Positions 1 through 41,634 of a stretch of DNA of 64,000 nucleotides are shown piece after piece (position 1 is the first letter of the stretch; the number at the start of each line of letters is the position of its first letter). The notes beneath the pieces were generated by a model. The model had not been told where the DNA came from. It worked only from the letters and a program-made list of their open reading frames with translations, and did no database searches. The DNA is from Amoebidium appalachense (lineage: Eukaryota; Ichthyosporea): positions 11,098,001 to 11,162,000 of the forward strand of contig CAVNZM010000005.1 of assembly GCA_963693365.1 (NCBI GenBank), read 5' to 3'. The position numbers and the translations under genes are program-made.

Positions 1-339
1 TACCTGTTTGTGCACATAGAGCACTGCATGTGCATAAGACCTTGCTTAATCACACACGCCAGTTGACACAGCGAAACCGCATCGGTTTTTGGCACGAGCT
101 CACAAAATTGTGTTCAAAGAACGTATACTGCATGCACTCAGACAAAAATTACATCGTGCAGATGTTGTGCACTATTGAGGACCTGTAACCGATAGGTAGC
201 ATTCTAGACCAGAGCTTAGGAGTTTGGAATCTTAAAAATTTTCCTGCCTGTGAAACATTCTTCATACAACACGCCAGTTAGCGATCATCCCTTTTTTCTC
301 CATGTGCACGCTCCTTAAATAACCCATGTACATTCACAG
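1..339. other. Left edge, no exon recognised
   Basis: I see no supportable coding exon here. The frame of the first accepted exon (from 340) is closed by a TAA at 316, and there is no in-frame ATG, so at least one upstream exon of the leucine-rich-repeat gene must lie further left or be hidden in this stretch. Confidence 0.4.
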
Positions 340-15867
<15,528 letters not shown>

Positions 15868-16188
15868 TATCCATCCAAATTTGGAGCGTAATTCACTGGC
15901 CATATTTGGCACAACGGATAGCACCTCTGCGACAAATTACACCACGAACATCTAGACCTGCCTCTCTGCAGCCCACCTCTAATAATACACACACGGTAAA
16001 TCACACGCACACATGTACATGCAAGAACACACACATTCGATCATGACGCACACATGTTACACGTACGCATTTATGCAGGCTCCCAAAAACTCACTGACCT
16101 GTATGCATATCCGAGCATGCACACGTACACCATTGTCTGTGCACGCCCATTTAATGGCTAGCATTTCTTGTACCCTTTTTTTTTTTTT

Positions 16189-16235
<47 letters not shown>

Positions 16236-16491
16236 CTGCTGTCTACCTATATCTTCCATTCTATCAGCCACACCCAGAGAAAACCCAAAATTTTGGATAT
16301 CCGAAGGTTTTAACGAAAAATGTAACTTCAAGATTGTTTGCGCGCGAATGTATTTTTGTTACTGTGCCCAACTGTACATATGCACACGCGTCTCAGAACT
16401 GTGAGCAATAAAACTGTAAACAAACAGCTGGGAACTATAAATATGGAGTCGATACGTACACGTACACATGCTCATGCACACACCGTCCGCG

Positions 16492-16563
<72 letters not shown>

Positions 16564-17530
16564 ATCATTTACACTTGCTACCGTCTCATTTGAGTGTAAC
16601 CCTTGCTGGCTTTTTTTTATTTCCCCGCCCCCCCCCCCCCCCCCCTTCTTTTCTCGAAGGGAGGGAGCGAAAAAGAGGGGGGGGGGGGGGGGGGGGGGAT
16701 TTAAAGAAAGCGAAGGGGGAGGGATCTTAAAGAGAACAGGTTTGTTGTTTTTACCATATGTGGTAGGATTACGTAATCTTCGGGTGAGCCAAACTCTGGC
16801 CTGACGTCAGGATGGCCACAAAAACGAGAGTAAAAACTTTGAGTTTCCCTAAGGGCCTAGGGTCAGGGTTACGGTTTGCAATGAAACAAACAAAAGTAGG
16901 AATATTCTTTTCCTGAGAATACAACCTGCACGTATTGGTTTGTAAGGGGGAGCTCAGGAGCCAAATAAGCCACCGCGTTGCCGTGAAGTCTCGCCAAAAC
17001 CAGAATGGTGTGTGGTCGCAATCTACTGTCCATGTGCTTGTGTGGGTTTTTTCAAGGAAATGTTTCGGGTCCTCCTGCTTCAGATGACTTGGCAAATCCG
17101 AAACCAAGCAAGCAGCGCTACCTAAGCTCGCGCCATCCCATGTTCTTCGTTTTCTTATTTGGGCATTTCTTAAGTTGTCATCCTGTGCTAATCGCAGATG
17201 CGAAGCTCCACTTGCGGGCCGAGTGCAAACGAAAAGGAAGTCTTTTGCGGCCTGATGTAGTTGCAGGTTCGAGGCAGCACCTACGTATACTTGGCCTCTG
17301 CAAGGAATTGCGCAGCGGTAGCAAGTAAGTCTGGGACAAGTGCTAGCTATTGTTAAGATTGATGCAGCAACAGTGCTCTCACTGTTATCATCGCCAAACC
17401 AACCAGGAAGGGAGCTGCATATTAGGATAAGGTCTCGGGTGCCTTTAAAGCCTGCTTACGTGCACAACGTCCAAAGCACGTCTATTATTCATGCTCACAT
17501 ACTTTCGTTATCGAACAGATCCAAACAATA
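15868..17530. other. Intergenic region between the LRR and dehydrogenase genes
   Basis: Holds the LRR gene 3' untranslated region with an AATAAA at 16407-16412, a T-run/G-run composite at 16178-16235, a CA tract at about 16500-16560, a G run near 16680-16699, and roughly 800 bases of normal-complexity sequence. A good donor-like AAGTAAGT at 17323-17330 could end a non-coding first exon of the dehydrogenase gene. No further gene is recognised. Confidence 0.5.
16407..16412 (+). terminator. Candidate polyadenylation signal of the LRR gene
   Basis: AATAAA about 540 bases after the TGA at 15865. It is the first canonical signal on this strand before the next gene. Confidence 0.4.
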
Positions 17531-22110
<4,580 letters not shown>

Positions 22111-22190
22111 TGGTAGAGTTATCTTCTTGACAATGTGTGTTTTTTTTTTTTTTTTTGTTTTTTTTTTGTTTTTGTTTTTTTTTAAGAGAA

Positions 22191-22227
<37 letters not shown>

Positions 22228-22269
22228 CTGGAGGGGGAGGAGGTAAGGTTTTTTTTTTTTGGTTTTTTT

Positions 22270-22300
<31 letters not shown>

Positions 22301-22309
22301 GGGCACCAG

Positions 22310-22655
22310 TTTTTGACATCATGCGTGATGTCTAAGTCGGCATTTTGTGAGGTGACGTAAAGTTGATGTAACAAGAGTCCAGTTATTTTCGCATCACCGA
22401 AATTAAAAGAACCTAAAATTTTGCTGCAAATAAACGACCATTTCGGCCTCTGAGGTCACTCATGTCCTACTCTTGTATTTTTTTTCTTTATGTCGAGTTA
22501 TAGGCTACTTTTTACGAGAACCTGTGGGTATTGCACTTTTTACGAGAACCTGTGGGTATTGCACATTGCGTATGTACATCCGCAGAGAAAAGGACCGGTG
22601 CATGAGAGTGATTTGCAGATCTGATCCTCTTTGTGAGCAAATATAATTTTGGGGG
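22310..22655 (+). repeat. Left terminal inverted repeat of the element
   Basis: Outer end begins TTTTTGACATCATGCGTG. It contains the shared blocks GTGAGGTGACGTAAAGTTGA and CGACCATTTCGGCCTC, and near the inner end GTGCATGAGA. A block of about 28 bases (from TTTTTACGAGAACC) is duplicated in tandem at 22509-22563 in this arm only. Confidence 0.9.
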
Positions 22656-22724
22656 GGGGGGGGAAGGGGGGGGAGGAGCCTGGCGGAGGGATCGGGGGAA
22701 GGGGGAGGGGGGGGGGAGTCTGTG

Positions 22725-22762
<38 letters not shown>

Positions 22763-22905
22763 TGTGTGTGTGTGTTGTGTTTGTGTGTGTGCGCGCGCGT
22801 GCGTTCATGTGTGTGTTCGTGTGCGTGTGCGTGTGTACGTACATGAAGGGGGCCTGGGGGTGGGGGTGGGGGGCAAGGGGGTGGGCGAGTTGGGGGTGGG
22901 GCGAG

Positions 22906-22948
<43 letters not shown>

Positions 22949-23473
22949 GGGAGAGGGAATGATTCATCCTTCCATCCAAATGTGTTGATGCCCAAATCCA
23001 GGTCATCGGGGCGCACATTGGAGTGCACACCCAGTAAACAGCTGAAATTTCCCTGCTTGGCACCATGAAACCCCCATTTTCTAACCCACCGGAATTCAAG
23101 GACGAGGGAGGACGGGGGGGGGGGGGGGGGAGGGGGGGGGAGGGGGGGGGGGGTTACTAGCGGTGACAGTGAATGAAGCCTGGAGAGGGCTCAGTGATGA
23201 CATTTGGTCTAGAGGAGGGTTCAAGTAGATAGTAAACGTTTTGATTTACGCACACAGTAGTCAGAAACCAGAATTTTGTGTCGCTCAAAACAAAATGGCT
23301 TTTTATTGAGTGTCTAGGGAGACATCAGAGTACGGTGCTTATTGCAAACGCTTCCGGTCAGAGGGTGCAGAAGAGAGGCTAGGATTGAGGGGGGGGAAAG
23401 GGGGGGGGGGGGGGGGGGGGGGGGGGGAGGGGGGGGGGAGGGGGGGGGGGGGGGGAGGGGGGGCTATGTGTGG

Positions 23474-23475
<2 letters not shown>

Positions 23476-23540
<65 letters not shown>

Positions 23541-23552
23541 TGTGTGTGTGTC
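23476..23552 (+). repeat. (GT)n microsatellite
   Basis: GT repeat inside the inverted-repeat element, directly after a long G-rich block. Confidence 0.9.
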
Positions 23553-23738
23553 GGTGATGTGTGCGTGTTGTGGCCGTGGAGGGGTGGCGGGGGAAGTTTC
23601 AGAAGGATGAATGGAAAGTCAACCTCCACTTCATCTACCCGAGAGTCCCCCAAGACTTCATACACCCTCTCTTTGCACACAACTACTCCATTTTCAACAT
23701 CGCCTTCCTCCCCCCCCCCTCCCCCCCCTCCCCCCCCC

Positions 23739-23777
<39 letters not shown>

Positions 23778-24222
23778 AAAGAGCATCCGGCGGGGTGAGA
23801 ATGCGCACTCTCCAACGCCGTACACATCCTATGTTGAGCTCAAACATGAATGCCGACCAGTGGCACCCATCTGCACAGCCATCCCGTTAGCCAGTGTGAC
23901 CCTCACCCCCTCCCCCCCCCCCTTCCCCCGATCGCGAATCTCCCCTCTCTGCCTCCTTCTCATCCTCTCCCCCCCCCCCCCCCTTCCCCTCCACGCCCAA
24001 CCTGCCCCCCCCCCCCCCCCCCTTCACCCACCCACCCCCACCCCACTCCCCCACCCCTCCGTGCTGACCACCATCAAAACCACACACACAAGTAGACGTA
24101 TGATAGTTTCGAGAACCCATATAAGGAAACAAAGTCTCATGGGCTAATAAATGCGACGCCCTAACTTGGGGCTAATTCATCCAAATTTTGTGGCTGGTAC
24201 ATGCATACCTAAATACACAAAA

Positions 24223-24399
24223 GACACACACCCACACACAACACACAATCCACGCATATTTTGCACGCGCGCACACACACGTGCACACGCAGTGACACAG
24301 AAACAAACACAAACTTTCACACACACACCCACACACACACACACACGCACACACAAACACACACACACAGACACAGACACACACATACACACAGACACA

Positions 24400-24440
<41 letters not shown>

Positions 24441-24482
24441 CAGTGCACAATCACACACACACACACATACACACACACGCAG
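24223..24482 (+). repeat. Compound (CA)n microsatellite
   Basis: CA repeats with ACAG, ACGC and ACAA variants inside the inverted-repeat element. Confidence 0.88.
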
Positions 24483-25069
24483 CAAGGTGTCAGTTTGTGG
24501 AATGTGTAGCCCCTGGGGTTCAGTCGGCAAAAACCTGTGTCCCCCCCCCCCTCCCACTCTCCCCCCCTGACCTTTCCCGCCTTCCCCTCCCCTCTCCCCC
24601 GCTCACCCCCTTTCACAGGGCTCCCGTTCCACTCAGTCGAAGCGTGCTTTTTGTGACACTAGATATGCAGCCTACCATCACACGACATTTAGACTTGATG
24701 GCATATTTGTGCTCTTCGGACCATTTTGCTTCACCCAAGTGAAGCTGGTCGTCCCCCCCCCCCCCCCCCCCCCCCCCTCCCCCCGGGTTGGGGGGGGGGG
24801 GGGGGGGGGGGAGGAGATAAAATTCGACTGCACTGAGACGTGAGGGGCATCACGGTGAGATCCAGGTGTAACGTATTCCATCTTTATTTTCTTTTCCTTT
24901 CCGTTTTCTTTCTTTCTTTCTTTCTTCTTCTTCTTTTTTTTAGCTTAGGGGTGGGGTGTGAGTGCCCACTGCCCTTGCCTGCATAAGCAACCCTGCTCGT
25001 CTCGGATCAAGACGGGTGACCTACCCATGTTCAAGTGAAACAGTATCTGAGTTGGGTTTCGTTCGAGGT

Positions 25070-25225
25070 GAATAGGTCGAAACTCGGGTATTGTGGATGA
25101 CGTGGGGCCCCTCTGAGGATGGGCTCTGCTTATTATGCATACTCTTTATGTATGGCTTGCATTCTGCATCGTGTTATCGATATCCGTTTGTTCTTGTGTA
25201 CTTCGAACTTTTTGACGCATTCAAA
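25070..25225 (+). repeat. Dispersed SINE-like repeat, copy 1 (longest)
   Basis: From GAATAGGTCGAAACTCGGG to GACGCATTCAAA, followed by a C run. The same sequence occurs inverted at 55643-55794 and, truncated, at 50163-50262. In this orientation all copies share the same right end followed by a C run, while the left end varies. That pattern resembles 5' truncation of a retroposed repeat with a homopolymer tail. Confidence 0.9.
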
Positions 25226-25311
25226 CCCCCCCCCACCCCCCCCCCCCCCCCCCCCCCCCCCTTCCCCCCTTTTCCCGTAACCCTCTGCCAATCCCACCCC
25301 CCGCCCCCCCT

Positions 25312-25617
25312 TCACAAAAATGCATTTGCTCATAAAGAGTATCAAATTTGCAAATCAGTCTCATGCACAGGTCCCTTTCTCTGCCTATGTACATACATGT
25401 GCAATACCCACAGGTTCTCGTAAAAAGTAGCGCATACCTCGAAAAAAAATACAAGAGTAGGGCACGAGTGACCTCAGAGGCCGAAATGGTCGTTTACTTG
25501 CAGTAAAAATTTAAGTTCTTTTATTTTCGGTGATGCAGAAAATAACTGGACTCTTGTGACATCAACTTTACGTCACCTCACAAAGTGCCGAATTAGACAC
25601 CATGCATGATGTCAAAA
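25312..25617 (-). repeat. Right terminal inverted repeat of the element
   Basis: Reverse complement of the left arm with scattered substitutions. The outer end reads TTTTGACATCATGCATGG on the minus strand. It lacks the extra 28-base duplication seen in the left arm. Confidence 0.9.
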
Positions 25618-25851
25618 TTGCTGAGCTCCTCCCCTCCCCTCCCCCCTCCCTCTCCATTTCCCCCCTCCTCCCCCCCCCAAAAAATAAGAAAAGAAAAAAA
25701 AAATCCCCACACAATCTTTCCCTCGTACCTTCTCTTCATGTTCAACACTCGCAAAAACAAGCATGTTTTGTCGGGCGCCGTGCACACACTGGCATACAGG
25801 CGCTACAGACACATCCGAGGAAGGGGGGTTGGTGCACCTCTCTGAGTCATA

Positions 25852-25898
<47 letters not shown>

Positions 25899-26065
25899 AC
25901 GATTTCATCTCCGATCTCCTTTTCCCCTCCCTCCTCCACAACCCCCCTTCCTCCCTCCCTCCCGGGTGATCAATGAGGGCGAGAAAATGAGCACGAGAGA
26001 AGGGGGGAGGGGGGAGGGGGCTAAAGAAAAGAGTGGCGAAAAAGGGGGGGGGGGGGGTGTGTGGG

Positions 26066-26250
26066 GAGCATATCAGTCTTGTGTACTCTTGCAATCGGGG
26101 GGGGGGGGGGGGGGGAGGGGGGGGAGGAGGGGAGGAGGGGGGGAGGGGGGAGGGGGGCATATAGGTATTGTGTACTCTTGCAATCGTGGGGGGGGGGGGG
26201 GGGGGAGGGGAGGAGGGGGGCATATCAGTCTTGTGTACTCTTGCAATCGG
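26066..26250 (+). repeat. Three copies of a 30-base motif separated by G runs
   Basis: GCATATCAGTCTTGTGTACT followed by CTTGCAATCG occurs at about 26068, 26157 (one change) and 26220, each followed by a G-rich block of 30 to 60 bases. Confidence 0.9.
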
Positions 26251-26404
26251 GGGGCGGGGGGGGAGGGGGGGGGGGGGACTGAGAGTGAGGGGAGGGGGGA
26301 GGGGGGAGGGGGGCAACAGAGGCTCTGTGTCAAGGCAAGGAAAAGATGGTGATGGATCATTTGCATTCAAAGATTGCATTCGCACATGCGCATGCACATT
26401 TATA

Positions 26405-26517
26405 CACAAAAAACACGCACACACATGTGCACACATAAGCACACACACGCACACACACGCACGTACACAAATACACACGGACACAGACACAAACACACGC
26501 ACACGAACGCGCGCACG

Positions 26518-26615
<98 letters not shown>

Positions 26616-26622
26616 AACACGT
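26405..26622 (+). repeat. (CA)n compound microsatellite
   Basis: CA repeat with CG and AAAC interruptions inside the second inverted-repeat pair. Confidence 0.9.
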
Positions 26623-26739
26623 GTTACTGCAAGGTGAGATCATCGGATTTGTGTCTAGCCTGTATGCCAGTGTGTGCACGGCACCAACAAAACGTGTTTG
26701 TTTTTGCGAGTGTTTGTGTGTCAGAGACTCTCCCTGTAA

Positions 26740-29590
<2,851 letters not shown>

Positions 29591-29592
29591 CA

Positions 29593-29599
29593 TATAAAA
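29593..29599 (+). promoter_or_regulatory. TATA box of UNC93-like copy 1
   Basis: TATAAAA 105 bases before the ATG at 29704. A reversed CCAAT box (GATTGGTTGG at about 29534) lies some 55 bases upstream, and a GCGGCT...AGCCGC hairpin lies at 29562-29577 between them. Confidence 0.65.
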
Positions 29600-29703
29600 C
29601 AAGCCGGACAACACGGTGTTTGTCATACAATCAGTGTGGCTGTACCTCACGACTGTATACATTGTAGCATTACGCGAGTATACTTGAACAAAAAAACGCA
29701 ACC

Positions 29704-31098
29704 ATGGGGCTCAACTCTGGTAAGGTCCAGGTGATCATTGTGGCCTTCCTGGCCTTCTCCTGCCCGGGCATGTTCAACGCCATGTCCGGCCTGGGCGGCG
29801 CCGGCAGCACCGATGCCACCACCGCAAACAACTCCAACACGGCCCTCTACGCCTGCTTTGCCATCTTCGGCTACTTCGGCGGTATGCTCTTCAACCTGTG
29901 CGGCGACTACGGCAACAAGATTCTGATGGGCGGTGGCGGTCTCACCTACGTGCTTTACGCTGTGGGCCAGTACGCTGCCGGCCACGACCCCTCGTACAAC
30001 TGGCTGGCCATCCTGTCTGGTGCCCTGCTCGGTGTGGGTGCAGGTCTGTTCTGGACGGCCCAGGGCGCCATGATGATGGCCTATGCCCCCGAGGAGAAGA
30101 AGGGCACCTACATCTCCCTCTTCTGGGTCATCTTCAACCTCGGCGGCTGCCTCGGTGGTCTGCTCGTGTTTGCCGTCAACTTCAACTCCGAGTCTGGCGG
30201 TGCCTCTGCGGCCACCTACTTCACCTTTGCCGGCATCATGGCTGTGGGCTCCATCTCTGCCTTCTTCCTGCTGGTCAACCCCAAGACCGTCATCCGCGAG
30301 GATGGTGAGGCCGTGGAGTTCGAGAAGCCCACGTCTCCGTTTGAGGAGTTCAGGAACGTAGCCCTCATGTTCCTTGACAAGCACATGATCCTGCTTGCTC
30401 CGCTGTTTGCCACCTCCAACTTCTTCTACACTTACCAATTCAACGCCGTCAACGGTGCCCTCTTCACCATCCGTGCCCGCGGGCTCAACAGTGCCCTTTA
30501 CTGGGCCTCTCAGATGTTGGGTGCATTCCTGTTCGGTCAGCAGTTCCTTGACCGTCCCAGCCTCTCCCGCAAGAAGCGTGCCGTGATGGGTGGTGCTATT
30601 CTTGCTGCTCTCTTTACCGTTGCATGGGCCATGGGCACCTATCTGCAGCTTGGCTGGGAGGGTGGCTTTGACAAGCCCGGCTATGCCTGCGACCTCAAGA
30701 AGGATCCCCCCTGCACCCCCGAGCTAGCTAACAGCCCCCGCATCGACATCACAAATGGTGGCCGCTACTTTTATCCTATCATTGTGTTCCTGCTGTACGG
30801 CATCTGCGACGCCATGCTGCAGACCTACGCCTACTGGATCATGGGGGCCATCACCAACGACCTGTCCCAGGCCGCCCGCTACACCGGGTTCTACAAGGGC
30901 GTGCAGTCCGGTTTCGGCGCCATTGCTTGGCAGCTGGACAACAACGCCAACTGGAAAGTGCAGCTGTTTGTCAACTGGGGCATGTTCACCCTGGCCATCC
31001 CCTTCTACATGTTCGTGGCTGCCAAGTACGTCCAGAACACCCTCCGCGACGACGCTGCTTCTGCCAACGTTGTCTCCGAGAAGAAGGCCGAGTACTAA
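29704..31098 (+). CDS. UNC93/DUF895-type major-facilitator membrane protein, copy 1
   Basis: Intronless frame of 464 residues. The ATG sits in a purine-A context (GCAACCATGG) downstream of a TATA box. About 11 to 12 hydrophobic segments span the protein, with the first at residues 9-26. The N-terminal motif CPGMFNAMSGLGG and GGLLVFAVNFNSE are typical of the fungal and protist UNC93-like (DUF895) branch of the major facilitator superfamily. The C-terminal tail is polar (SEKKAEY). Members are membrane proteins of mostly unknown substrate; animal UNC-93 regulates a potassium channel and UNC93B1 traffics Toll-like receptors, but neither role can be inferred here. A second copy lies inverted at 41635-43030; the first half of the two genes is almost identical at DNA level and the second half is less so. 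Codons end mostly in C or G, unlike the AT-richer flanks. Confidence 0.92.
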   Translation: MGLNSGKVQVIIVAFLAFSCPGMFNAMSGLGGAGSTDATTANNSNTALYACFAIFGYFGGMLFNLCGDYGNKILMGGGGLTYVLYAVGQYAAGHDPSYNWLAILSGALLGVGAGLFWTAQGAMMMAYAPEEKKGTYISLFWVIFNLGGCLGGLLVFAVNFNSESGGASAATYFTFAGIMAVGSISAFFLLVNPKTVIREDGEAVEFEKPTSPFEEFRNVALMFLDKHMILLAPLFATSNFFYTYQFNAVNGALFTIRARGLNSALYWASQMLGAFLFGQQFLDRPSLSRKKRAVMGGAILAALFTVAWAMGTYLQLGWEGGFDKPGYACDLKKDPPCTPELANSPRIDITNGGRYFYPIIVFLLYGICDAMLQTYAYWIMGAITNDLSQAARYTGFYKGVQSGFGAIAWQLDNNANWKVQLFVNWGMFTLAIPFYMFVAAKYVQNTLRDDAASANVVSEKKAEY

Positions 31099-31309
31099 GA
31101 TCCTTTTCTCATAGTACGTGTCGGCTGCTAAACCATGTGTCTTGATATGTATACATAGCCTAATGTACGAGTTTCATGAAATTCAAACAGTGGCACCGGG
31201 AAAATGTAGTAGCTTGCTTTGTTGTAAATGTAATAGGACCTGATAAACTTAGTTAGGCACACATATACATCAGTGATTTGCTATTGTGTAAACCACTGTA
31301 AAGAGGATG

Positions 31310-31315
31310 AATAAA
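31310..31315 (+). terminator. Polyadenylation signal of UNC93-like copy 1
   Basis: AATAAA about 210 bases after the stop codon and just before the long CT/C tract. Confidence 0.6.
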
Positions 31316-31344
31316 TTTGAGAGAAACCACCATGGTCAGAGTTC

Positions 31345-32170
<826 letters not shown>

Positions 32171-32188
32171 CGCGTCGGCGCTCTTCCC

Positions 32189-32470
32189 TTAATAGCCCTC
32201 ACCTTCCAAATCCCGAGCCTGAGGCTCAGTGACGTGCACACACATGCACACATTGCAAAAAGAAGGTTCGTGCAAGAAGTCATGATGTAGCTCCGGTCTC
32301 TCAACAAATTTCAAAGCATTCCATGCAGTGATCTCAAACCGTCCTCCACCCCCCAGGCCCTGCCAGTGAATTCGAACACACACCTCGAGGAGTCCGCTCT
32401 TCCCATTAATGGCCCGTTCATCTTCCAAGAAGACCGTAACTTGTGACATGTTGTACAATCTTTCTTGCAC
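32189..32470 (-). CDS. Possible short coding segment, unrecognised
   Basis: An open frame of 93 residues in sequence free of simple repeats, with varied composition (for example ERAINGKSGLLEV and FEITAWNALKFVERPEL). A donor-like GTGTGT follows GGACTCCTCGAG, so the real exon may be only the first third. It matches no family I recognise and may be chance. Confidence 0.2.
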   Translation of the reverse strand: MQERLYNMSQVTVFLEDERAINGKSGLLEVCVRIHWQGLGGGGRFEITAWNALKFVERPELHHDFLHEPSFCNVCMCVHVTEPQARDLEGEGY

Positions 32471-32901
32471 AAGACTGGAAGAGAAGCCATATGCCCACTG
32501 AAGTATCTTCTTCGCAGTCTGCTTTTAACGTTAACCAGGTGTGAACTTGATTTCCTAGGCCTATGTTCCTTCCAAGTTCCTTCTTCGAAGTTTGTGGAAC
32601 TACCTTCAAGTCAGTTCAACTGAGCTGCTTTCGTTTGTCCAGCAGTCTCCCCGGGCAGTCCCTCAGGCTTTCACCCGCTACTCTACGTAAGGCCGGCCCT
32701 ACTACGCTGCAGCCTGCGGCAACTTACACAGCGTAAACCCCCCAAAACAGCGTAAACCCCAGGTACATATGTATGTCAGGGAGGCCATGCAGGGAAACAG
32801 CACTCAAAGTGAATATTTGTCGAGGCCTCCTTTGTAAGAAAGATTGTCTTAATTGCTTTGGACTAATGATTGGTTGGCGTTGGCGCCAAAAATGCAAGAT
32901 C

Positions 32902-32909
32902 GCTATATA
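32902..32909 (+). promoter_or_regulatory. Candidate TATA element upstream of ELP5
   Basis: CTATATAT with a reversed CCAAT box (GATTGGTTGGCG) about 35 bases upstream. It lies about 260 bases before the ELP5 ATG; a GA-repeat leader at 32993-33090 lies between. Confidence 0.35.
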
Positions 32910-33015
32910 TGGGCAGTAATTTAACGAATTCATTGGTTTCCACATTTACCCTCCTCACTCTCACATGTGACATCACAAAGTCATTTGAGCAGAGAGAGAG
33001 AGAGAGAGAGAGAGT

Positions 33016-33071
<56 letters not shown>

Positions 33072-33163
33072 GGAGGGAGAGAGGGAGAGAGAGCTCGAAA
33101 CAGCGGTGGAGAAGAGCAGCTACTAGTAACGAAATCTAACAGGTGTCAAAATAACCAGTGAGA

Positions 33164-40927
<7,764 letters not shown>

Positions 40928-41013
40928 GTAAACGTGCATGCATTGCCTGGTGTTTTTTCTTTTTCTTTTTGGTGGCGGTGGTGGTGGTGGTGGTGGTGGT
41001 GGTGTGTGTGTGT

Positions 41014-41058
<45 letters not shown>

Positions 41059-41216
41059 GTTGTAGATTTATGTCAGTGGGTTGCTGTGTTAGGGTGAGCA
41101 AGACGGTTGATACTGAGGTGATTCCTCTATTTTTTTCCGGGTTTCCCCATCCCCCCTGTCATTTCTTTTCATTTCATTTCATTTCTTTCTTTCTTTTTTT
41201 TTATTTTTATTTTTTT

Positions 41217-41296
<80 letters not shown>

Positions 41297-41634
41297 GGTC
41301 CATACGCCATGGCGTATCATTGAAATGGGCGCAACAAAGAGAAAAGCTGTGTATGTTGTTATAATCATGTGGGCCGGTTAGAAGCATACTGAATGCACCG
41401 TGTGGGACTTTTCTGGAACGAATGAATGCAAGAATAAACACGTGTGACTGTGCATGCTGATACAGATGAACTGATGGCGCCCATACAAACTTCCCTACAC
41501 AAGTTCCACACAGACACAGGCAGTCTTTCTTCAATTCATACATGCGGATTTAAGACTTAAGCATTCAGTGCACGAAAGCACAGTCTAACCTAAAAGTTCG
41601 CGGGCCTAGCCGGCACCTGCCGCGTAGGACAGAG
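40928..41634. other. Region between convergent ELP5 and UNC93-like copy 2
   Basis: ELP5 3' untranslated sequence with GGT repeats (40972-41002), a GT tract, a T-run/G-run composite at about 41190-41295, and an AATAAA at 41433-41438 that is the best polyadenylation signal for ELP5. No coding sequence is seen. Confidence 0.6.
41433..41438 (+). terminator. Candidate polyadenylation signal of ELP5
   Basis: AATAAA about 505 bases after the ELP5 stop codon and before the convergent UNC93-like gene. Confidence 0.45.

Larger units (their letters stand above)
22310..25617. mobile_element. Foldback-type element with long terminal inverted repeats
   Basis: The arm 22310-22655 matches the reverse complement of 25312-25617 over nearly its whole length, with small indels. 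The element is about 3.3 kb and starts 200 bases after the dehydrogenase stop codon. The interior holds GT and CA tracts, long G and C runs, a dispersed-repeat copy (25070-25225) and several short open segments on both strands (about 22955-23105, 23320-23380, 23590-23710, 23770-23890, 24615-24750). Some have protein-like composition, for instance a plus-strand frame at 23600-23710. None could be assigned to a transposase family, and I could not splice them into one frame. Target-site duplications were not identified. Confidence 0.72.
25742..26722. repeat. Second inverted-repeat pair (about 85-bp arms)
   Basis: 25742-25826 and 26642-26722 are inverted copies sharing CTGTATGCCAGTGTGTGCAC and TTGTTTTTGCGAGTGTT on the minus and plus strands respectively. 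The interior holds C and G runs, a triplicated motif and a CA tract. It lies about 125 bases right of the large element and may be a separate small foldback element or part of a composite. Confidence 0.8.

Noticed and set aside
16769-17328. Opposing frames between the LRR and dehydrogenase genes
   Set aside because: No motif. The best donor (GTAAGT at 17325) gives the wrong phase for the dehydrogenase exon in any open frame, so at most it is untranslated.
24950-25065. 5S rRNA or tRNA-like head (GTTCGAGGT box, GATCAAGACGGG)
   Set aside because: Only short matches to the internal promoter boxes and no foldable cloverleaf or full 5S length. Kept only as a possible SINE head.
29647-30438. Long minus-strand frame antisense to UNC93-like copy 1 (and 42095-43096 antisense to copy 2)
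   Set aside because: Shadow frames caused by the strong C/G-ending codon bias of the sense gene. Composition rich in Gly/Glu/Val/His without family motifs.
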